64,000 nucleotides of DNA from the NCBI GenBank assembly GCA_036250195.1, contig JAVHZZ010000003.1, positions 345,280,875 to 345,344,874 on the forward strand, read 5' to 3'. This DNA comes from Mixophyes australis. Lineage: Eukaryota > Chordata > Amphibia > Anura > Limnodynastidae. A model generated the notes under the pieces. That model saw only the letters and a program-made list of their open reading frames with translations. It was not told the DNA's origin and searched no databases. A program made the translations under genes and the position numbers. Positions 56,205-64,000 of this stretch are shown here, piece after piece (the stretch's first letter is position 1; each line of letters opens with the position of its first letter).

Positions 56205-57204
56205 ATCGAAACGTCTCAGTTCTTTCACCATATTTTATCCTCTTCAATTAAGTTTATCACAACAGATTTATGTTGTCCCCAATCTATTTCCAATACTGTT
56301 GAGAAAATACATGCTATCATGGATGAAAAATGATCTCACCTTGCACCATTACTCTCCCTCCTGACTCTAGAAAATGAAAGTTTGGTATCAGTAAAATAAA
56401 AAAAAATTAAAATAGGAAAAAATCCCTGATTCACTGTATCAAATACATAACACAAGCAAGATACCAAATGGTACCAACTTAGATAAAAGCAAGCAAGGTA
56501 GAAAAGTAAAGTACATTTCCTGTGGATTTATGTGGAGTAGTGCCAGTAATGAGATCTTGCTATGTGCCTGACTGCATATCCAAAAAGAAAATATAGTAAT
56601 TGTAAAGCACGGAAAAATATCATGATTACCTAATTATATGGCATAAGCCCAGCAGAAATAATTATAGATGAAAGATGATCTGAGACAGAGGTAATATACA
56701 TAATCTGCTTTTGAAAGAAACATGCAGATCGTGTTCTTGTGAAGGGGAGCCCCACTGAATGTCCCCAAATAACCTAGGTGAAAAGAAGGCAGGATGAAAT
56801 AAAGGATAATATAAAATAGGAGATTAAAATAAAAAATAACATAATAATTAAATAAAAAAGCATTACAGTAAAGTGTTTTAAATAAAAAGAGTTATGCACC
56901 GGTGTAGTTTTTCCTAAATGCCTAGTGTTTTAGATTTAAAGTCCCCCTGCCCTCATAGCAAAGAAATTGTTAGATACACTTTACTAGAGAGTATATCTAA
57001 CAAATGGAACAACGACAGGTAGGGTTTTGTGACCATATGGCATCAATTCAAATGCATATATTATCATTAAAAAAAAGATAGAACATTGTAATACCACTTA
57101 ATTCTGCTCTATACAACCTAATAACGTTCCACAGTAAAAGTTTACAAATAAATAAAGTACAAATTGGATTTATGAAATTTGCTTTGTATAAAGGTGTCAA
57201 TTTT
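56205..57204. other. Nothing recognised (1 kb, AT-rich)
   Basis: No element ends or coding traces. Confidence 0.45.
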
Positions 57205-57420
57205 GGGCCTAATTAGAGTGGGCTGCAAAATTGCAGTCCGAACATAAGTGTCAAAACATGGCAAAAAAATTGCTGTGCATGTGTATTTGCATGTATCTAT
57301 GTTCAATTTTAAACACAATATATAGATGAGATGTTATGCTCTGGCAGCCAGCGCAAATATATGATGGGCATCATCATCAACTTGCTAATGATGACTGTCG
57401 CATCTTTGCTGTAGATAATT
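57205..57420. repeat. Dispersed repeat with GGGCCT end
   Basis: Starts GGGCCTAATTAGAGTG; related to 20047-20290 (AACATGGCAAAAA, TTCAATTTTAAACA-like). Confidence 0.4.
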
Positions 57421-57469
57421 AATACATTAATAAATACATTTTAAAACAGCATGCTCCCTCCTTAAATGA

Positions 57470-58560
57470 ATAACCAGCACTAGTGCTATAACCGGTGCTG
57501 ATTACAGCAGAAGAACAATGAGCATGTTGTCTGCCTGGGCAGGAATAACAGGGAGACCCTTGGTGTGGGTCCACCCATCATAATGCTCCATAGAGAAACT
57601 GGGTATCAGGACCAGAGGTGTGGGCACACCACTAGCTAGGATTGACAAAGCCAGAAAGTGGTGATGCAGAGTTTAAGTTACTACCAATATTCACCAGAGC
57701 CTTCCGCAAGGTGAGATGGATTTGGCTGCATGCAGTAACTAGGTTGCAGTCCACCGAACTGGCCCTTAGTGTGGTGGGTGTAACAGAGTGTTATGGGTGA
57801 CAGAGAAGGCAGAGTGATCAGACTAACTGCGGTCAGCAAGATGCATGTTACACAAAACAAAATCAATAGGCAGGGGAATAATGGAAAGCCAAGGTCAAAC
57901 TGTCAGAGCGGTACAAAGTCAGGATCCAAGTCTCACTGAAACAGGAACAATCCATGTCAAATAATTAGGAGTTCAGGATAACAAGTTCAGCACTGCTGCT
58001 CAGAGCAGCAATGCTGATACTCTGGTAGGGAATGACAGGCAGAGCAGATTTATATACTGTTTGGGAGTTCAACTCTCCCTCCTCTCTAATGTCAGCAATC
58101 ACCTGATTGCATGTCAGTGACTTTACATCACCTACTCTGTAAAGTGAAAGATACAGAGTTCTGCATATAAATGCAGGATTCTTGACACTGGGCATGCAAA
58201 GAAAAGCCCCTCATCCCAGGGCCAACCAGCTCTGTGCTGAATAGCAGTGGTGCTCTTCCTGGTAACCTGTGTGCTGGGTGCCAGAATAATTATATGAAAT
58301 AGAAATGATGACATACTATTGTGGAACCATAAAGCCCAGCAGGGCCTGGAAGATATTACGTTTTTAAGCATGCTTAAACACGTATGGAACTACAAACAAA
58401 GCATGCCTTTGCCCCGGCAAACTCCAGTATGTCATGACAACCAGGGCCCACTGGAACATGTAGTTCCACAATATTATATGATAGAAAAAAGCACAATCCA
58501 TGCGTAAAAATATTGTTTCAAAATAAACACACCCCTTGTTTACCATTTTATTAAACTCCT
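57470..58560. repeat. Dispersed repeat split by a solo LTR
   Basis: Left part to 57598 and right part from 58192 correspond to 51776-52400. The right part holds CATGTAGTTCCACAAT and GGAACTACAAACAAAGC. Class not determined. Confidence 0.5.
57604..58186 (-). repeat. Solo LTR (583 bp) inserted in a dispersed repeat
   Basis: CTGGG at 57599-57603 and 58187-58191 is an exact 5-bp duplication. On the minus strand it starts TGTCAAGAATCCTGC, has GTATATAAATC near 58046-58058, and ends CCTCTGGTCCTGATA (CA decayed to TA). The host repeat is related to 51776-52400, so the LTR is the younger insertion. Confidence 0.75.
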
Positions 58561-58789
58561 TAATCCATAGTTAATCTTCTTTCCTGAAGTAGTCCAGTAG
58601 GTGATGAAAGAAAACAACACAATTAAAAGGTACAATTGAAATCTGTGGGGGGTGTTTTTATTTTAATAACAGTGGTTTATGAATGTGTGTATATTTAGTA
58701 TTTATTTGCACAATTTCTCTGGAGACTTCAGCACCATGTTGTATAGGCTGGGGCTAGTTCACATTGTGATGGGTGGGTCTGCACACCAA
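58561..58789. other. Nothing recognised
   Basis: Short spacer. Confidence 0.4.
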
Positions 58790-58964
58790 GGGCTAGATTA
58801 ACTAAACTGCGGGTTTGAAAAAGTGGAGATGTTGCCTATAGCAACCAATCAGATTCTAGTTATCATTTATTTAGTACATTCTACAAAATGACAGCTAGAA
58901 TCTGATTGGTTGCTATAGGCAACATCTCCACTTTTTCAAACCCGCAGTTTAGTAAATATGCCCC
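58790..58964. mobile_element. Hairpin MITE (175 bp)
   Basis: CAA flanks (58787-58789, 58965-58967). Ends GGGCTAGATTAACTAAAC / GTTTAGTAAATATGCCC. Same length and arms as 40434-40608; very well preserved inverted repeat. Confidence 0.88.
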
Positions 58965-58967
58965 CAA

Positions 58968-60069
58968 GCCTTTAACTGGCATCCGCTTTTGGATGCAACG
59001 CCCATAGTTCACCTGCAAAAGTGGCAAACAGCCCCAGTTATAGCACTGATAGTGTTTACAACCCGGGATCCTCCTCTCCAGGTGCAGAGGGCCACAGGTA
59101 CATTTTACATGTAACTCGAAATTCACATTTCCAAACAAAACAAAAAAATTTTCAAAACAAAGAATATTTTTATGCAGCACAAATGGACTTACATCCAACT
59201 CTTAATCAGACCCTTTACATGTGAAATGTATTACATTAATAGGGGTGCATCCCCCAAATGCTTCTGCGCTGAAAAGGTCCATTAAAAGTATAGAACGCAA
59301 CCCAATTTGAGCCAGGCTGCGGCTGAGCATTCTATTTTTATACACATTATTATTATTATTATTATTATTACTGTTATTGAATGCTGCAGGGAAGAGTAGT
59401 CGAACGGTGGAAAAAATAATATGTGGTAGCATTACTCTGATCAAATTTCTTGCTTCATTTTCACTTAATTAACAAATCTCATTAACGTAAACTGCAATGC
59501 ACCCATATTATCACCATGACTTGTGTCTAGTATTACATTCACATTCTAACCTTACTAATCACCACTAAACTAACTATAACAAATGGAGAAATGATGAAAA
59601 CATACACAATTCTGCAGTTGGTGTGTAGCAATCTTCTTGCTTTATAATTAAAGACATGGCATTTAAAATATGTATGAATAGATTAGTAATGTGATTTTTG
59701 TTATTTGATTATAGAATATTTAACAGCTGGATACAAAATACATCAAATTAACCAATTGCTATAGTTCAGCTTTATACTAAAATACGCAATAAATCTTCTC
59801 AGGAGTGAATCAGTATCTGAAGAACTGTAAATCTACTCAAATAGAGCTGTAAACGCCAATAAGTCACAATTTTAATACTGATTTTAACATTTGCCACATA
59901 ACAACAATCAAATTCCGTACATCATATAGAAAAAACCCACATTGTTGATCTCAAGTTTATAAGCCTACATCGTTAATGATATTCACATTGGATCAGATTC
60001 AGTGATACATGTTGGTTATTCTCCCACTACCATAAGCAGTTCATGTACATGTGCTTATATACAGTTATA
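58968..60069. other. Microsatellite, otherwise nothing
   Basis: (ATT)n at 59347-59370. ORFs on the minus strand here show no family features. Confidence 0.45.
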
Positions 60070-60700
60070 TACAAAGGTTTGGGCATCTCTGGTCAATTGC
60101 ACATTTTACTGTACCTCTAAGTACATGTTTTAATAGTATTTATTTGCCATTTGACAGACTGAAAAAAAATACATTTACTATGGCATGTGCAGTATTGGCA
60201 CTCTGTCAGTCAGCACTTAGTGATACCTTCTCTGGCACAAATCACAGCTTCTAAAGGTTTATTCTATTGAGCATATATTCTTTCTATTCTTGCTTTATAC
60301 ATTTTATCCTACTCTGCTTTGCAGAATTCTTCTAGCTCAGTAATATTCTTAGGCTCTATCTATATATACTGCATGTTTAAAATCTCCACACAGATTTGCA
60401 ATAATATTTAAATCTGGGGACTGTGACGGCCATTTCCAACCCTTCATCTTTCACTCCTGTAAGTATTTCATGGTTGATTTTTTAATTATTTGGGTCATTG
60501 TCTTGCTGAAATATGCTATCTCTTTTTAGCTTCAATTTCTACACTTACGCTGCTAGGAATTTGTTGGTATTTATTTGAATCCATTCTTCCTTCCACCTGA
60601 ATAATTTTTTCTGTGCCACTTTTTGCCATATAACCCAAAGCATGATAGATTTGCCCCAAGCTGAGCAGTTGGCAAGGTGTATTTTTTCCTACATATTATT
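60070..60700 (-). pseudogene. Tc1-like transposon remnant
   Basis: AAAGGTTTGGGCATCTCTGG (TIR region) and CAAATCACAGCTTC, then AATCTGGGGACTGTGACGG, GGGTCATTGTCTTGCTGAAA and TGAATCCATTCTTCCTTCC. These are positions on the reverse strand of a known Tc1 family that also left 19324-20016. Frames are broken. Confidence 0.65.
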
Positions 60701-60854
60701 TACCTGTTCTTTTTTATATATACTATATATATTTTGTGCTTGTGTTCAAAAAGTAAATTTTTTTTTGTTTAATCAGTTCACAGTACTTTGCTCCAGAAAG
60801 CTTTTGGCTTATCTAAGTATTGATTTGTATATGTGAGTAAACTTCACGTTCCAT
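60701..60854. other. Nothing recognised
   Basis: AT-rich spacer. Confidence 0.4.
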
Positions 60855-61350
60855 CATCATCATCAGCTATTTATCTGGAGCCACTAATTCCGCAGCACCG
60901 TACAGAGAATTCACTCACATCAGTCCCTGTCCCAATGGATCTTATAGTCTAAATTCCCTAACATACACACACAGACCGAGAGAGGCTAAGGTCAATTTTA
61001 ATAGCAGTCAATTAACCTACTAATATGTTTTTGGAGTGTGGGAGGAGACCGGAACACCAGGAGGAAACCCACCCAAACACAGGGGGAGGGGGGGGGAAGC
61101 AGAGGAGGCCTGGCACATTTTACCCATGGGCAAGAATTGACTCAGCAGCCTAATAGGAGCATTTTAAAGAAAAAAATGCAGGTGGCCTAGCGACCCAGCC
61201 CAAGATAGCCCACTATGAGACAGGCCCATGGGACATATGCCCCCTTGCCCCCCAGTGGTGGAACATACAAACACTATACAAATAAGGCTATTGTTGGGAA
61301 TCAAACTCATGACCCCACTGCTGTGAGCAGAGGTGCTAAACACTAAACCT
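60855..61350 (-). repeat. tRNA-derived SINE with an internal insertion
   Basis: From the tail (ATCATCATCATCAGCTATTT) at 60855 through the central domain to 61090, then about 170 bp of foreign GC-rich DNA (AGAGGAGGCCTGGCAC ... GGCCCATGGGACATATG), then GAACATACAAAC and the tRNA-like head ending at GTGCTAAACACTAAACC. The foreign part resembles GC-rich hAT MITE sequence. Confidence 0.75.
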
Positions 61351-61984
61351 TTGTGCTTTTGATATGCAAGTGTGCAGCCTCCAAGGACCTTTGAAGAGTG
61401 GTTCACAGGCTTAGTTTTGGGTTTAAGCTAAAAATTGTTTATGTTTTTAAGTCATAGCAACACAAGTCTAAATATGATACCCTTCAATTCTAATTTGTTC
61501 GGCCATTGAATTTTGATGACATTTTGTACGTATAATCCACTTTCTAAGATCCTTGGGACAGCGACCTATATCCATTTTATTTTATTTTGTTCTACGAGGA
61601 ACATAGTGCATTACTTTTAATAATATGTTATCCCAAACTTGTCCATATGTTCCCAGTTTGTATATTGGCAGGGTAAGAGCAACCTCTCCATGGCAGCACA
61701 AAATATTTCAGGGAAGGCATATGCTGATCTTCTGGGAGACAATGACCTCTTCTCACGCCTGTGCTTGTGTTAGTGTGGGCATGGCTGTATGTGATGAAGG
61801 CAGTCATGATAGGAGGATCAAAATAAGGGCCAGCAGGAGGCCACAGACTGAGAATTAGATGATGATCTGAGGTTCCTGTCATTTTAATGCAAGAATATTG
61901 TGTAAAACGCACATCTATATGAAATTAAGTTCATACAACAAATTTACCAGTTATGGCACAGTTACTCCCATATCATTCTTGCAG
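61351..61984. other. Nothing recognised
   Basis: No clear features. Confidence 0.4.
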
Positions 61985-62026
61985 TTATTATTATTATTAC
62001 TATTATTATTATTATTATTATTATTA
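61985..62026. repeat. (ATT)n microsatellite
   Basis: About 13 units, forming the 3' tail of the adjoining minus-strand LINE. Confidence 0.95.
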
Positions 62027-62690
62027 TAATCATAGATTTATAAGTCGCCACAGTGCCGTACAGTAAGGGAAACAGGGACATACATAAAACAGGGACATGC
62101 AAGGTAGACAAAATAAATGCAGACATGAAAACAAAGGGTACGGAGGGCCCTGCTCATGAGAGAGCTTACATTTTAAGGGGAAGAGAGCACACCTGAAAGA
62201 AGAGGAGTGTGTGGTTCAGAGTGGAGATCCGGATGGCTGTGCATTACTGTGAGTAGTATCAGCAGGGATAAGGTAAACTCTATTAAAGATAGGGGTTTTC
62301 AGAGAGCATCTTAAGATTTGGGAAAGCCAGATTGGGCCTGGCAGGGAAATCCATAAGTGGGTAGCAGCACATCTTGTAGGCAGGAGTCACAAGGCACAAG
62401 TCGGAGGTAGATCTAAAAGGGTGAGAGGGAGAGTATTTTGATATGAGATTTGAGATGTATTCATTTGAGATGTATATAATATCTTGTCGAGTGATGTTGA
62501 TCTTGCCTTTGAAGTAGGCGACAAAATCATGGGCTGTGAGGAAGTAAGGGGGAGGAGGTGCAGTTGGGCAAAGTGTGTTGAAGGTGGCAAAGAGGTGACA
62601 TGACTTAGAAGACTGGGTTCGATATTAGAGATTTGAAGTTTGTTTAGCAATTAAAAGGGTAGTGCTGCAAGATGAAAGGATGAATTAATG
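62027..62690 (-). pseudogene. L2-like LINE, internally deleted
   Basis: Read on the minus strand: an ORF trace with FVAYFKGKINITRQDI-like sequence (the region before RT in L2-type ORF2), then SDLC, LPARPNLAFPNLKM and a 3' UTR with GTAAGCTCTCTCATGAGC and GCAGGGCCCTCC, ending in the (ATT)n tail. The RT itself is deleted. L2-type elements use an APE endonuclease and RT; nothing functional remains. Confidence 0.65.
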
Positions 62691-63179
62691 ATGGAGGAAA
62701 TCGAGATTGGAATGATATTTCCTCCATTGGCGCTCTGCAGTGCGGGAATACTTTTTCAGGTAGCGGGTCTGTCTATTTGGTGTGCCATGGCTGTGGCTTG
62801 GATCGTCAGAGACTGTATGTGATAGCTGGAGCTGCATTGTCTAACACTGAAATGAATAAACAATCTTAATTGAATATTATATTTATAGGACCTCTCTTGC
62901 AGGCTGACTGGTAAGACTTGTGTTCTCTAGAGATGTTTTCTCTTAGAGATTGTAGTGTACCTTTTACCCCTTGACAAAGACATATTTGAATGCAAAACCT
63001 TATGCAGTTGGATTTTCAGCTTTGGATCTATTCTGAATTTACAGATATTATTGGGTTTTGATATTTCCCAATAAATATTTTCCAAAGATATTGCCAATTT
63101 ACCATTTTGGTCAGGTACTGCAACATTGTATTTTAATGGGAGCAGCATGGAACAGTGGCAAATGACAACGCCGACACTG
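62691..63179. other. Nothing recognised
   Basis: AT-rich, no clear features. Confidence 0.4.
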
Positions 63180-64000
63180 GGATAGGTTAGTTAAGTCCAA
63201 AGCTCTGTCACTTCACATCCCTCACCTGACCCGGGAACCCCTTTAGCTGCCTTACAATTTTCAATGGCGTCCCCACTACATTCGCTATTTGAGGGTGAAT
63301 ATCACCAAACACTACTCTGGGCTGTATCACTCAAATTATTCAACTTTACTGGAAAACATTGAAAAGGACCTTTCCAAATGGCACCCAATGTATATTTCAG
63401 GCTATTAAAATGAATGCATTTCCATGCTTCCTATACTTATTCCAAACACTACCGGTACTACACAGCATACACATTGGCATTCCTACAATCTTCATGTAAC
63501 CATTTCATATGAAGCAAAAGGAAACCCAGATTGAGCAAAACCCTACTCTCTAAACCCAAGGAATCCGGAGGCCTTGGTCTCCCAATACTACACAATTACT
63601 ATCTAGCCACTTAACGCAGTTATATTATCTCTTGGCACATCAACCCGGGACTCAAGAAATGGGTCGATATAGAAAATGCCCCAACTGGAGATGTACCCTT
63701 CCACCATTTGCCATCGATCCCTGGGAATTGTAGGCTTACCTTGATCTACACATGCCCTTCTATCTCTTTCACTCCACCTAATTGGTCCATGGCCAACCAT
63801 CGTCATGACCTAGCCCTCTACCCATCCCCTCTGCCGCCAATATGTTCTCATCCACTGTTCCCTCCAAGTCATTCAGATTCAGTCTCCCACTGCTGGAAAA
63901 CACACAAAGTCGACTGATTTCTCCACCTCATGGGTGAATCAGCCCCCGCATCCTACGAAGTTATACGCACCACATGTCACCCTCCTCCATCAATACATTT
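63180..64000 (+). pseudogene. L1-like ORF2 fragment running off the window
   Basis: Traces YLRVNITKHYSGLYHSNY, LLENIEKDLSKWHPMY and AIKMNAFPCFLYLFQTLP (63405 on) are the region after the RT catalytic core of L1-type ORF2. Later traces (GGLGLP-like near 63570) follow in order with frameshifts and stops. Related to the copies at 11840 and 13139. Confidence 0.78.

Noticed and set aside
55672..56333. Repetitive ORFs on both strands over the 30-bp array
   Set aside because: Open in several frames on both strands; no start context or flanking coding sequence.

Overview
This is about 64 kb of vertebrate nuclear DNA without one convincing host gene. The mix of young and old transposable elements points to a frog, probably not Xenopus (inference): Sushi-class Ty3 retrotransposons, L1-like and L2-like LINEs, Penelope-like elements, several Tc1 families, hAT and Harbinger-like hairpin MITEs, and a tRNA-derived SINE whose tail ends in GGCGCTATATAAATAAA. 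No env gene, CRISPR array or operon was seen.

Positions 7-8145 hold one apparently intact Ty3/gypsy chromovirus of the Sushi type. Two LTRs of about 1.93 kb differ at only three places and are flanked by the 5-bp target duplication GTAGC. Between them lie gag (capsid and one zinc knuckle) and pol (protease, reverse transcriptase, RNase H, integrase, chromodomain). The control signals fit together. A TATA box lies 31 bp before the 10-nt sequence GCCTGATCTT at 189-198. The exact reverse complement of that sequence follows the 5' LTR at 1950-1959, as expected for Sushi/Tf1-type self-priming rather than tRNA priming. Pol has no usable ATG. It is entered through the slippery heptamer GGGAAAT at 2875-2881, followed by a predicted pseudoknot. 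The transcribed leader (about 1.77 kb) is built of ~77-bp repeats and carries a set of hairpins with GTGGT/ACCAC arms, one of which shows a compensatory base-pair change.

The rest of the window is layered, mostly decayed repeats. From 8 to 18 kb there are hAT MITEs, a SINE, two L1-like ORF2 remnants back to back, several MITEs and an inverted Penelope GIY-YIG fragment. From 18 to 33 kb there are Tc1 remnants, a solo LTR, three clustered hairpin MITEs, a Penelope RT plus GIY-YIG fragment and SINE pieces. From 33 to 46 kb there are two MITEs sharing one TTA, a 2.3-kb hAT element with an 8-bp target duplication and an internal 12 x 31-bp array, a deleted Tc1 element and many Harbinger-like MITEs. 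From 46 to 64 kb there are L2-like LINE pieces, three solo LTRs with 5-bp target duplications, a hAT element, a 30-bp GC-rich minisatellite, more Tc1, a SINE with an insertion, and an L1-like fragment that runs off the right edge.

Functionally, only the Sushi element looks able to make proteins. All other coding traces are fragments or carry stops. Long stretches (for example 23.1-25.4 kb and 56.2-57.2 kb) are AT-rich DNA in which nothing was recognised.
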